DNA of 64,000 bases from assembly GCA_022786995.1 (NCBI GenBank), contig JALFUW010000071.1, positions 27,032 to 91,031 on the forward strand, given 5' to 3'. Below the pieces are notes generated by a model that saw only the letters and a program-made list of their open reading frames with translations, had not been told where the DNA came from and made no database searches. Shown one piece after another: positions 35,222 through 43,124 of this stretch. The position numbers and the translations under genes were made by a program. The DNA comes from Clostridiales bacterium. Lineage in GTDB: Bacteria > Bacillota > Clostridia > Oscillospirales > Oscillospiraceae. Position 1 is the first letter of the stretch. Each line of letters starts with the position of its first letter.

Positions 35222-37141
35222 TTATAGATTCTTGACAAACAGCGCCCGGATGGCGTTGAGGACTGCCAAAATCATGACGCCCACATCCGCCAGAATCGCC
35301 AGCCACATATTGCCCAGACCCAACGCGCCCAGAATCAGACAGACAGCCTTCACCCCGATGGCGAACACGATATTCTGCTTGACAATGGCCAGGCATTTCC
35401 GGGAGATCTTGATGGCTTTCGCGATTTTCAGAGGGTTGTCGTCCATCAGCACCACGTCCGCCGCTTCGATGGCGGCGTCGGAGCCAATGGCGCCCATGGC
35501 AATGCCGATATCCGCCCGGGCCAGCACCGGGGCATCATTGATGCCGTCGCCCACAAAGGCCAACTTTTCCTTCTCGCCTTTGGCGGCCAGGATTTCTTCC
35601 ACCTTGGCAACCTTGTCTCCGGGCAGCAGCTCGCTGTATACTTCGTCGATGCCCAGTTCCTTCGCGACCGCTTTCGCCACAGGCGCGGCATCGCCGGTGA
35701 GCATCACCGTCTTCTTCACACCGGCCCTTTTCAGGGCGGCAACCGCCTGTTTCGCGGTATCCTTCACGGTGTCGGACACCACGATATATCCGGCATAGGC
35801 TCCGTTCAGCGCCAGGTGCACCACAGTGCCCACCGCGTTCACCGGCTCTGCCGGGATATGCAGAGACTTCATCAGCTTCTCGTTGCCCGCCGCGACCATT
35901 ACGCCGTTCACCTTTGCCGTGATGCCGTGACCGCTCAATTCCTGAATTTCCGTCACCCGCCCCGGCTCCAGAGGCTGTCCGTAAGCCGTCAGAATGCTTC
36001 TGGCGATTGGGTGGGAGGAGGCGCTTTCGGCGTAGGCCGCGTATTCCAGCAGCTTTTCACGGGAATCCTCCACACTGTAAATTTCGCTGACCGCAAACAC
36101 GCCCTTCGTCAGGGTGCCGGTCTTGTCAAATACCACGCAGGTGGTCTGGGACAGGGTTTCTAAGTAGTTGCTGCCTTTGACTAAGATTCCCTGATTGCTG
36201 GCCCCGCCGATGCCCGCGAAAAAGCTCAGAGGGATGCTGATGACCAGGGCGCAGGGGCAGCTGATGACGAGGAAGGTCAGAGCACGGTACAGCCAGTCGG
36301 TAACAAGCCCCAGCACGGGGCCGCTGTAGCCCAGCAGCAGCTGCGCAATGGGCGGCAGGACTGCCAGCGCCAGCGCGCCGCCGCAGACCGCCGGGGTATA
36401 GACCCGGGCGAATTTGCTGATAAAGTCCTCGGACTTACTCTTCCGGGAGCTGGCGTTCTCCACAAGCTCCAGAATTTTCGACACGGTAGACTGACCAAAT
36501 TCCGTAGTGGTGCGGATTTTCAGCACGCCGGTGAGGTTGATGCAGCCGCTGATGACGCTGTCCCCCACCCCGATTTCCCGGGGCATACTCTCGCCGGTGA
36601 GGGCGCTGGTGTTCAGGCTGGATCGGCCCTCCTCCACCAGACCGTCAATGGGCACCTTCTCGCCGGGGCGAACCACGATGACGGTTCCGACCTCCACTTC
36701 CTCGGGATCGACCTGTGTAAGCTTGCCGTCCACTTCCACATTGGCGTAGTCCGGGCGGATGTCCATGAGCTGACTGATATTTTTTCGGCTTTTGCCCACG
36801 GCGTAGCTCTCAAACAGCTCGCCGGTCTGGAAGAACAGCATGACGGCGACCGCCTCGGCAAATTCCCCGCTTTGTTCCATCAGGGCGATGGCAAAGGCGC
36901 CCACCGTGGCAATGGCCATCAGAAAGCACTCGTCCAGCACCCGCCCGTTGCGGATGCCCCGCCAGGCCTTGGCCAGAATGTCGTGGCCTACTATATAATA
37001 AGGTATCAGGTACAGCGCAAACAGCACCGCAGTCCGGGCAGGCTCCCCGAAGGGAAGCAAATTCTTTCCCAGCCCCAGCAACACCAGCAGCGCCGCCGCC
37101 GTGATGATCCGCCAGAGCAGCTTTTTCTGTTTATTACTCAT
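35222..37141 (-). CDS. Heavy-metal P1B-type ATPase (Zn/Cd/Pb type)
   Basis: The 639-residue pump has membrane segments, the actuator motif SALTGESMP, the ion-channel motif SCPCALVISIP and the phosphorylation site DKTGTLTKG. An HP locus (ASSHPIARS) and GDGINDAPVLARADIGIAMG follow. The CPC motif together with a C-terminal membrane lysine-type region suggests the Zn/Cd/Pb class, which exports divalent metal from the cytoplasm. There is no N-terminal metal-binding domain; a separate HMA protein is encoded just upstream. Start MSNKQKK at 37141 is preferred; the track ORF extends into a repeat. Metal specificity is inferred. Confidence 0.88.
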   Translation of the reverse strand: MSNKQKKLLWRIITAAALLVLLGLGKNLLPFGEPARTAVLFALYLIPYYIVGHDILAKAWRGIRNGRVLDECFLMAIATVGAFAIALMEQSGEFAEAVAVMLFFQTGELFESYAVGKSRKNISQLMDIRPDYANVEVDGKLTQVDPEEVEVGTVIVVRPGEKVPIDGLVEEGRSSLNTSALTGESMPREIGVGDSVISGCINLTGVLKIRTTTEFGQSTVSKILELVENASSRKSKSEDFISKFARVYTPAVCGGALALAVLPPIAQLLLGYSGPVLGLVTDWLYRALTFLVISCPCALVISIPLSFFAGIGGASNQGILVKGSNYLETLSQTTCVVFDKTGTLTKGVFAVSEIYSVEDSREKLLEYAAYAESASSHPIARSILTAYGQPLEPGRVTEIQELSGHGITAKVNGVMVAAGNEKLMKSLHIPAEPVNAVGTVVHLALNGAYAGYIVVSDTVKDTAKQAVAALKRAGVKKTVMLTGDAAPVAKAVAKELGIDEVYSELLPGDKVAKVEEILAAKGEKEKLAFVGDGINDAPVLARADIGIAMGAIGSDAAIEAADVVLMDDNPLKIAKAIKISRKCLAIVKQNIVFAIGVKAVCLILGALGLGNMWLAILADVGVMILAVLNAIRALFVKNL

Positions 37142-37163
37142 ATCGACCAATCCTCGCACAATC

Positions 37164-37302
37164 CGTAGGGCGGGGTTATGACCCCGCCGACGCACCGATT
37201 TCATCGCAACGCGCCGTGTTCTTCGGGAACACCCCACATTGCGCTATTTCCAGTCTGGAAGAATATCCCACCGTATCGGCGGGGTCATGACCCCGCCCTA
37301 CG
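37164..37302. mobile_element. 139-bp element with 25-bp terminal inverted repeats
   Basis: The ends CGTAGGGCGGGGTTATGACC and its inverted counterpart match over 25 bp with one difference. Each end also contains an inner palindrome (GGCGGGGTCATGACCCCGCC). There is no ORF inside. It sits between the HMA gene and the ATPase gene, so it would be transcribed within the operon. This is a MITE-like arrangement. Confidence 0.8.
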
Positions 37303-37303
37303 A

Positions 37304-37522
37304 TTAGAACGCAATCTCGCAGTCCGGCTCCACCTTGCGGCAGGCCTTCAGCACGTTGGGCATCACTTCGGCAGGATTCGCGCCCTCGGAAAAGGTGACG
37401 ATCATTTTCAGGGCCATATAGTTCACCGTGCAGTCGGCTACTCCCGCGACTTTCTTCGCGGCCTGCTCCATGAGGTTTGCGCAGTTGGCGCAGTCAACTT
37501 CGATTTTGTAGGTCTTTTTCAT
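37304..37522 (-). CDS. HMA-domain metal chaperone
   Basis: The 72-residue protein is a single heavy-metal-associated domain with the metal-binding motif DCANCANLMEQ in the expected loop after the first strand. It resembles small metal chaperones that deliver ions to P1B ATPases and replaces the missing N-terminal domain of the pump downstream. ATG 37522 follows AAAGGGG. It leads the operon under a strong promoter with a palindromic operator. Confidence 0.88.
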   Translation of the reverse strand: MKKTYKIEVDCANCANLMEQAAKKVAGVADCTVNYMALKMIVTFSEGANPAEVMPNVLKACRKVEPDCEIAF

Positions 37523-37548
37523 GAGGAATACCCCTTTCATTTTTCTGT

Positions 37549-37572
37549 ACATATGAGCACTTGTTCATCTGT
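37549..37572 (-). promoter_or_regulatory. ArsR/SmtB-like operator
   Basis: On the minus strand ACAGATGAACAA and GTGCTCATATGT form an imperfect 12-12 palindrome with TGAACA-type half-sites, directly after the -10 box. This is where ArsR/SmtB/CadC-type metal repressors usually bind. No such gene is in the window. Confidence 0.5.
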
Positions 37573-37576
37573 TATA

Positions 37577-37605
37577 GGTATATCATAGATTGATGCCGTT
37601 GTCAA
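37577..37605 (-). promoter_or_regulatory. Promoter of the metal-export operon
   Basis: On the minus strand TTGACA and TATACC are separated by 17 nt. Confidence 0.8.
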
Positions 37606-37615
37606 GAGGTTTGCC

Positions 37616-37647
37616 AAAAAAAGAAGGAGCGGATTCCTCCGCTCCTT
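37616..37647 (-). terminator. Terminator after the ABC exporter operon repeats
   Basis: On the minus strand AAGGAGCGGA and TCCGCTCCTT pair and are followed by CTTTTTTT. It lies beyond the 107-bp tandem repeats, so these are within the 3' part of the exporter transcript. Confidence 0.85.
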
Positions 37648-37659
37648 CGGGTGTAATGA

Positions 37660-37962
37660 CATAGTGGTAACGACACCGAGCCACCCATCCAATGGTGCTG
37701 GTCAATAGACCCGGTTCGTAACGCATAGGTTGGAGGCCCTGCCGCCCGCAATTTCAGCGTCAATTATCGCAACACCGCCGTTACCGAGCAGCGCCCAATG
37801 GTGTTTCGACTACCACCCGTGTCCGTAACGCATAGGTTGGCGGCCCTGCCGGCCGCAATTTCAGCGTCAATTATCACAACACCGCCGTTACCGAGCAGCG
37901 CCCAATGGTGTTTCGACTACCACCCGTGTCCGTAACGCATTGGCTGGCGGCCCTGCCGCCTT
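37660..37962 (-). repeat. 107-bp tandem direct repeats
   Basis: The sequence CGTAACGCATAGGTTGG recurs at 37717 and 37824, and in altered form at 37931, a period of exactly 107 nt. The two full copies are nearly identical (AATTTCAGCGTCAATTAT, GAGCAGCGCCCAATGGTG). A diverged third copy precedes them. A short fragment of the same unit is at 42553. There is no ORF of note and no tRNA cloverleaf was recognised. Confidence 0.85.
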
Positions 37963-39859
37963 AGTCCAATTCAAAAGCGCCGGTATACAGTCGGTAGTAG
38001 GTGCCCTTCTGGGCAATCAGCTCGTCGTGGCTGCCCCGCTCGATGATGCGGCCGTGATCGAGCACCATGATGCAATCGGAATTGCGAATGGTGCTCAGGC
38101 GGTGGGCAATGACGAACACGGTTCTGCCGTGCATCAGGGCATCCATGCCGTCCTGTACCAGTTTTTCGGTACGGGTATCGATGGAGGAGGTGGCCTCGTC
38201 CAGAATCATCACGGGAGGATCGGCTACCGCCGCCCGGGCAATGGCAATCAGCTGCCGCTGACCCTGGGACAGGCTGGCGCCGTTGCCGGTGAGCACCGTC
38301 TGGTAGCCCTGAGGCAGACGGGTGATAAAGTCGTGGGCATTTGCCAGCTTCGCCGCCTTGACGCACTCGTCATCGGTGGCGTCCAGCTTGCCGTAGCGGA
38401 TGTTGTCCATCACCGTGCCGGTGAACAGGTTGGTCTCCTGCAAGACCACACCCAGAGAACGGCGCAGATCGGGCTTGGCGATCTTGTTAATGTTGATGTT
38501 GTCGTAGCGGATCTTGCCGTCGGCAATGTCATAAAAGCGGTTAATCAGGTTCGTAATGGTGGTCTTGCCCGCTCCGGTGGCACCCACGAAGGCAATCTTC
38601 TCGCCGGGATGGGCGTACAGGGTCACATCATGCAGCACGGTTTTCTCCGGCACATAGCCGAAGTCCACTTCCGTCATGGTGATGTCGCCCTTCAGCTCGG
38701 TGTAGGTCACGGTGCCGTCCGCCTGATGGGGATGCTTCCATGCCCAGCGGCCGGTGCGCTTGTCGGTCTCGGTAATATTGCCTTTTTCGTCAATTTCCGC
38801 ATTGACCAGCCGGACATAGCCCTGATCCTGCTCCGGCTCCTCGTCCATCAGCTCAAAGATCCGCTCGGCACCGGCAAGAGCCATGACAATGGAATTGATC
38901 TGGTTGGACACCTGAGAAATGGGCATATTGAAGGAACGGGACAGGGTCAGGAAGCTGATGAGCTTGCCAACCGTCAATAGCTTTCCGCCGGAGAATACCG
39001 TGAGCAGGCCGCCCACGATGGCGAGAATCGCGTACTGGGCGTAGCCCAGATTGTTGTTGAGGGGGCCCATGGCGTTGGAGTAGGCGCCGGCAAGGTAGGC
39101 ATCACCCCGCAGCTTTTCGTTCAGCACGTCAAACTCTTTCTTGCAGGTATCCTCATGGGTGAAGACCTTCACCACCCGCTGACCGTTGATCATTTCCTCC
39201 ACATAGCCGTTGACCGCGCCCAGAGAGCGCTGCTGGCCGATGAAGAATTTGGCGGATTTTCCCGCAATGATTTTGGTTGCGAAGACGATGACCAGCACGG
39301 TAAGCAGCTGCAAAACCGTCAGAATGGGAGAAGTAATCAGCATGGTCACCAGCACCACCGCCAGCGTCACCACGGAAGACGCGCACTGGGGGATAGCCTG
39401 GGAGATCATCTGCCGCAGAGTGTCGATATCGCTGGTGTAGCGGCTCATGATATCGCCGGCGGTATGGGTGTCAAAGTAGCGGATGGGGAGGGTCTGCATA
39501 TGGGTGAACATCTGATCCCGAATGGTCTTCTGGGTGCCCTGGCTGACCTTCACCATCAGGTAGTTCATCAGAAACGCCGACACCATACCAACCAGATAAA
39601 TACAGGCCATCATAGTCAGGAACCGAAGAAGGGGCCCGAAATCGGGATTGACCTGCCCCAGCATGGGAGTGATGTAGTCGTCCACCAGCGTGCCCAGAGA
39701 GGCGGAACTGGCTGCCTGGGCCACGGCGCTGAACACCACGCACAGGGCTACCACCATCAGGGTACCCTTGTATTTCAGCATATACGACAGCAGCCGGGAA
39801 AGGGTCTGCTTTGGCTTTTTCGCCATGCGGCCGTCGCCGCGCATTTTCACAGGAGGCAT
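37961..39859 (-). CDS. ABC exporter subunit B (consensus ATP site)
   Basis: The 632-residue half-transporter has six membrane segments followed by a nucleotide-binding domain. It contains GATGAGKTT (Walker A), LSQGQRQL (signature) and MILDEATSSID (Walker B with catalytic glutamate). An insertion of about 50 residues with TETDKRTGR lies before the ATPase domain. It partners the gene directly upstream, whose stop touches this ATG. Together they make a heterodimeric type IV exporter, probably of drugs or lipids. Regulation is likely by the MarR protein at the head of the operon. Confidence 0.9.
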   Translation of the reverse strand: MPPVKMRGDGRMAKKPKQTLSRLLSYMLKYKGTLMVVALCVVFSAVAQAASSASLGTLVDDYITPMLGQVNPDFGPLLRFLTMMACIYLVGMVSAFLMNYLMVKVSQGTQKTIRDQMFTHMQTLPIRYFDTHTAGDIMSRYTSDIDTLRQMISQAIPQCASSVVTLAVVLVTMLITSPILTVLQLLTVLVIVFATKIIAGKSAKFFIGQQRSLGAVNGYVEEMINGQRVVKVFTHEDTCKKEFDVLNEKLRGDAYLAGAYSNAMGPLNNNLGYAQYAILAIVGGLLTVFSGGKLLTVGKLISFLTLSRSFNMPISQVSNQINSIVMALAGAERIFELMDEEPEQDQGYVRLVNAEIDEKGNITETDKRTGRWAWKHPHQADGTVTYTELKGDITMTEVDFGYVPEKTVLHDVTLYAHPGEKIAFVGATGAGKTTITNLINRFYDIADGKIRYDNININKIAKPDLRRSLGVVLQETNLFTGTVMDNIRYGKLDATDDECVKAAKLANAHDFITRLPQGYQTVLTGNGASLSQGQRQLIAIARAAVADPPVMILDEATSSIDTRTEKLVQDGMDALMHGRTVFVIAHRLSTIRNSDCIMVLDHGRIIERGSHDELIAQKGTYYRLYTGAFELD

Positions 39860-41605
39860 TTATTCCATCACTCCTTTCGTCTGGGATTCGTAGACCTCGC
39901 GGTAGATATCGCTGGTTTTCAGCAGCTCGTCATGCTTGCCCTGGGCCACGATCCTGCCGCCGTCCATAACCAGAATCAGGTCGCACGACTGCACGGAGGC
40001 AATCCGTTGGGCAATGATAATTTTGGTGGTTTCGGGAATCTCCCCCACCAGCGCCTGCCGGATGGACGCGTCGGTGCGGGTATCCACGGCGGAGGTGGAG
40101 TCGTCCAGAATCAGAATCTTCGGCTTTTTCAGCAGCGCCCGGGCAATGCACAGCCGCTGCTTCTGACCGCCGGAGACATTGGTGCCCCCCTGCTCGATAT
40201 GGGTATCGTACCCATCGGGGAAGGAGCGGATGAATTCATCGGCGCAGGCGATGCGGCAGGCGTGAACCATTTCCTCATCGGTAGCATCCGGGTTGCCCCA
40301 GCGCAGATTCTCCCGAATGGTGCCGGAGAACAGCACATTTTTCTGCAAAACCATGGACACCGCGTCCCGCAGCGCTTTCACATCATAGTCCCGGACATCC
40401 ACGCCGCCCACCTTGATGCTGCCCTCGGTGACATCGTACAGTCTGGGAATCAGCTGCACCAGCGTAGATTTGCTGGAGCCGGTGCCGCCTAAGATTCCCA
40501 CGGTCATGCCGGAGGCGATGTGCAGATCGATATTCTCCAGCGCCGCCCGGTCGGCGGTCTTGGAATAGCGGAAGGAAACATTGTCAAAGTCCACAGAGCC
40601 GTCCACCACGGTTTCCACAGGGTTTTCGTGGTTTTTCAGCTCAGGCTTCTCCGCCAGAATCTCAGTCGTCCGGCGCATGGGGGCCCGGGACATGGTGACC
40701 ATGACGAACACCATGGACAGCATCATAAGGGAGCTTAAAATCTGAATGGTGAAGGTGAACATGGAGGTCAGCTGGCCGGTGGTCAGGCCCATGGCAGCGT
40801 CGTTGCCGGAGGCCACCACCATGGCCGCGCCCAGATAGGAAATCACCAGAATGCAGGTGTACACCGAAAACTGCATCAGAGGATTGTTGAAGGCCAGTGT
40901 TTGCTCCGCTTTACAGAAATCCTGATAGATACTCTCGGACACGGAAGTGAATTTGTCAGTCTCCCGGCTCTCCCGGACGAAGGACTTGACCACCCGGATA
41001 CCGTGGACATTCTCCTGCACCACGTTGTTAAGCTTATCGTAGGTTCTGAATACCCGGTCAAAGATGGGGAAGACAATGCGGATCAGGATAAACAGCCCCA
41101 GGCCCATCAGCGGCAGCACCACGCAGTACACAAGGCACAGCCGGGGGCTGACGGAGAAGGCATTGGCCGTTGCCAGAATCAGCATCATGGGGCAGCGGAT
41201 GGCCATGCGGATCATCATTTGGAAGGTCATTTGAATGTTCGCCACGTCCGAGGTCAGGCGGGTGACGATGGACGCGGTGGAAAATTTGTCGATGTTGGCA
41301 AAGTCAAACTCCTGCACCTTATAATACATATCGTGGCGTAGGTTCCGGGCAAAGCCGGTGGCGGCGTAGGATGCCAGCACCGCCGAGGCGATGCCGAACA
41401 TAAGGGAAATCAAAGCGTAGAGCACCAGCAGGCCGCCGTTTCCCACAACGGCACCCATGCTGCCTACGCTGACGCCCTCGTCCACCACCTTCGCCAGTAC
41501 CAGCGGGATTTTCGTCTCCATGTACACCTCGCCGATCATGCAGACCGGGGCCAGGATGGCGGGCCATTTGTATTCCCGGATACACCGGGCAAGGGGTTTT
41601 ATCAT
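39860..41605 (-). CDS. ABC exporter subunit A (degenerate ATP site)
   Basis: The 581-residue half-transporter has six membrane segments and a nucleotide-binding domain with GGTGSSKSTL, signature VSGGQKQRL and Walker B LILDDSTSAVD. The aspartate in place of the catalytic glutamate marks the non-hydrolytic site usual in one half of heterodimeric exporters such as BmrCD or TM287/288. Its ATG overlaps the marR-type stop by 4 nt. The asymmetric pair and the regulator form one coupled operon. Confidence 0.9.
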   Translation of the reverse strand: MIKPLARCIREYKWPAILAPVCMIGEVYMETKIPLVLAKVVDEGVSVGSMGAVVGNGGLLVLYALISLMFGIASAVLASYAATGFARNLRHDMYYKVQEFDFANIDKFSTASIVTRLTSDVANIQMTFQMMIRMAIRCPMMLILATANAFSVSPRLCLVYCVVLPLMGLGLFILIRIVFPIFDRVFRTYDKLNNVVQENVHGIRVVKSFVRESRETDKFTSVSESIYQDFCKAEQTLAFNNPLMQFSVYTCILVISYLGAAMVVASGNDAAMGLTTGQLTSMFTFTIQILSSLMMLSMVFVMVTMSRAPMRRTTEILAEKPELKNHENPVETVVDGSVDFDNVSFRYSKTADRAALENIDLHIASGMTVGILGGTGSSKSTLVQLIPRLYDVTEGSIKVGGVDVRDYDVKALRDAVSMVLQKNVLFSGTIRENLRWGNPDATDEEMVHACRIACADEFIRSFPDGYDTHIEQGGTNVSGGQKQRLCIARALLKKPKILILDDSTSAVDTRTDASIRQALVGEIPETTKIIIAQRIASVQSCDLILVMDGGRIVAQGKHDELLKTSDIYREVYESQTKGVME

Positions 41606-42060
41606 GCTTTGGTTTCCTCCTTTTTTGATTGCCCATTTTCCGGGCAGACATTGTCGATGGCGCGCTGCAAAAACTGGGCGAACTGCGCCTTTTCTTCCTC
41701 CGAAAAGCCCTGAACGATACGGCTTTCGTTTTCCAGAATAACCGCGTGCATCCGCTCGTGGCAGGCAAGGCCCTTTTCCGAGATAAGGATTCGCTTGCTG
41801 CGGCGGTCTTTGGGGTCGGTTTTCAGTTCCACAAAGCCCTTCTGCTCCAGCCGGGACAGGAGGCCCGACACCGTCGGATGGGTCAGGTGCAGCTCCGCTT
41901 CCACATCCCGGGCGTAGGTAGGCAACTGGCCTCGATGCGCCACAAAAGCCATGAGCCGCCCCTGAGACGCGGTCAGATCCAGTTTGTCCAGTGCTTCCGT
42001 CATGGTCTGATCACAGCACCAGTGCAGAATCCGCACCAGATGTCCGTAATGCACATGCAA
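41602..42060 (-). CDS. MarR-family transcriptional regulator
   Basis: The 152-residue protein has the winged-helix core of MarR repressors: recognition helix LTHPTVSGLLSRLEQKG followed by wing DPKDRRSKRILIS, flanked by dimerisation helices. It probably represses its own operon and is released by a ligand exported by the adjacent ABC pair. Start is TTG at 42060 behind GGGGGTGA; other starts downstream would cut into the first helix. A palindrome overlaps its -10 box. Confidence 0.9.
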   Translation of the reverse strand: MHVHYGHLVRILHWCCDQTMTEALDKLDLTASQGRLMAFVAHRGQLPTYARDVEAELHLTHPTVSGLLSRLEQKGFVELKTDPKDRRSKRILISEKGLACHERMHAVILENESRIVQGFSEEEKAQFAQFLQRAIDNVCPENGQSKKEETKA

Positions 42061-42079
42061 TTCATCACCCCCGCATAGA

Positions 42080-42097
42080 TATGTAGCAGGCTACATA
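42080..42097 (-). promoter_or_regulatory. MarR operator
   Basis: TATGTAGC-AG-GCTACATA is a perfect inverted repeat with a 2-nt centre. It overlaps the -10 box and lies just before the start of the MarR gene, as expected for autoregulation. Confidence 0.78.
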
Positions 42098-42123
42098 ATA
42101 GCAGGTTTTATGAAATTCTTCAA
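42095..42123 (-). promoter_or_regulatory. Promoter of the MarR-ABC operon
   Basis: On the minus strand TTGAAG and TATTAT are separated by 17 nt with a TGC extended -10. Confidence 0.75.
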
Positions 42124-42207
42124 GTGGTTTTGTAAAATGTTTACAATTACTTCCCATTTGCATGAGCGGACAGAACCGCGCATATACTACTTTCGAGGTG
42201 ACGCAAG

Positions 42208-42315
42208 ATGAAAGAGGACGAAAAAAAGCCGCTTTCCTGGGAAGCGGCAGACCCCAAGCCCCCGGTGATCCACTCCGGGCGGATGGAGAATCGGACGAGA
42301 AATGAAAAAAGCTGA
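42208..42315 (+). CDS. 35-residue small hydrophilic protein, unknown
   Basis: This ORF is too short for the track: MKEDEKKPLSWEA at the start and MENRTRNEKS at the end. GAGGTG lies 6 nt before the ATG, and TATACT lies about 20 nt upstream with TTGCAT at a long 19-nt spacing. It diverges from the MarR operon. The peptide is charged and without a membrane segment. It could be spurious; the spacing of signals is the only support. Confidence 0.4.
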   Translation: MKEDEKKPLSWEAADPKPPVIHSGRMENRTRNEKS

Positions 42316-42363
42316 TTGGCTTAACGCGGCAGATAGATATAGGGGAACTTTCCTGCTTTAGCA

Positions 42364-42480
42364 TGTCGTCCTGAGCGAGCGTAAGCGAGTCGAAGGATCT
42401 ACGCACAAACACTTCTGAATCAGGTCAAATCGGCGCCAAGATCCTTCGACTACGCGCTTCGCGCTCCGCTCAGGATGACA
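42364..42480. repeat. TGTCATCCTGAGC palindromic repeat, copy 3
   Basis: TGTCGTCCTGAGCGAGC faces GCTCAGGATGACA, and inner AAGGATCT faces AGATCCTT. It lies between the small plus-strand ORF and the minus-strand zinc-ribbon gene, again a convergent position. A fragment of the 107-bp repeat unit (GCGTAACGCATTG) lies at 42565. The rest of 42316-42600 shows no gene. Confidence 0.85.
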
Positions 42481-42594
42481 CGGTTTTCTTAATCAGATAA
42501 AACACAATTTACCTAAGCAATACCGGTCGAGGGGCCCAGAGGATATATGATAACCACTCGGGTGCGTAACGCATTGTCAGCGGCGACTCGCCGC

Positions 42595-42627
42595 AAAAAA
42601 CAACAGGGTCGGAAAACCGACCCTGTT
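42595..42627 (-). terminator. Terminator of the zinc-ribbon gene
   Basis: On the minus strand AACAGGGTCGG and CCGACCCTGTT pair around TTTT and are followed by GTTTTTTG. Confidence 0.9.
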
Positions 42628-42649
42628 ATTTATCATTACATTTTCAGGC

Positions 42650-42928
42650 TTAGCCGTTGGCACGCATCTGAGCGAAGCACTCGCTGCAGAACACGGGGCG
42701 GTCAGTCTTGGGCTGGAAGGGCACCTTGGCCTCACCGCCGCAGCGGGCGCAGGTAGCGGTGAAGAACTCACGGGGAGCACGGGTGGCGTTCTTGCGAGCG
42801 TCACGGCAAGCCTTGCAGCGCTGGGGCTCGTTCTGGAAACCGCGCTCTGCGTAGAACTCCTGCTCACCGGCGGTGAACACGAACTCGTTGCCGCACTCTT
42901 TGCAAACTAAAGTCTTGTCTTCGTACAT
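42650..42928 (-). CDS. Zinc-ribbon protein, cold-shock-gene-associated type
   Basis: The 92-residue protein contains two zinc-binding blocks: CKECGNEF...CKACRDARK in the first half and CARCGGEA...CSECFAQM in the second. The middle YAERGFQNEPQRCKAC matches the probable zinc-ribbon domain family common in Clostridia. The role is unknown; the fold suggests nucleic-acid or protein binding. ATG 42928 follows GAGAGG. It has its own strong promoter and terminator and a leader of about 95 nt. Confidence 0.85.
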   Translation of the reverse strand: MYEDKTLVCKECGNEFVFTAGEQEFYAERGFQNEPQRCKACRDARKNATRAPREFFTATCARCGGEAKVPFQPKTDRPVFCSECFAQMRANG

Positions 42929-43032
42929 GAAAAATACCTCTCTTCGGTTTGTTGTTGCCCCGTGAAATCCCACCTGAAAAATGATATAACGCAGGGTCGA
43001 AATTATGAATGGCAAACTCTGCCACAAGAGGG

Positions 43033-43061
43033 ATTATACACACATGGTGTCCTTTTGTCAA
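43033..43061 (-). promoter_or_regulatory. Promoter of the zinc-ribbon gene
   Basis: On the minus strand TTGACA and TATAAT are separated by 17 nt, both perfect, implying high expression. Confidence 0.88.
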
Positions 43062-43124
43062 TCCTTAATAAAAAATTTTCCCCGTTTTTTTCAGTTTTAT
43101 GCAACTTTCATCGTCAGTTCCCGG

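Noticed and set aside
37660-37962. tRNA array or coding repeat
   Set aside because: No acceptor stem, T-loop GTTCRA motif or CCA-type ends match, and frames are not open across units.
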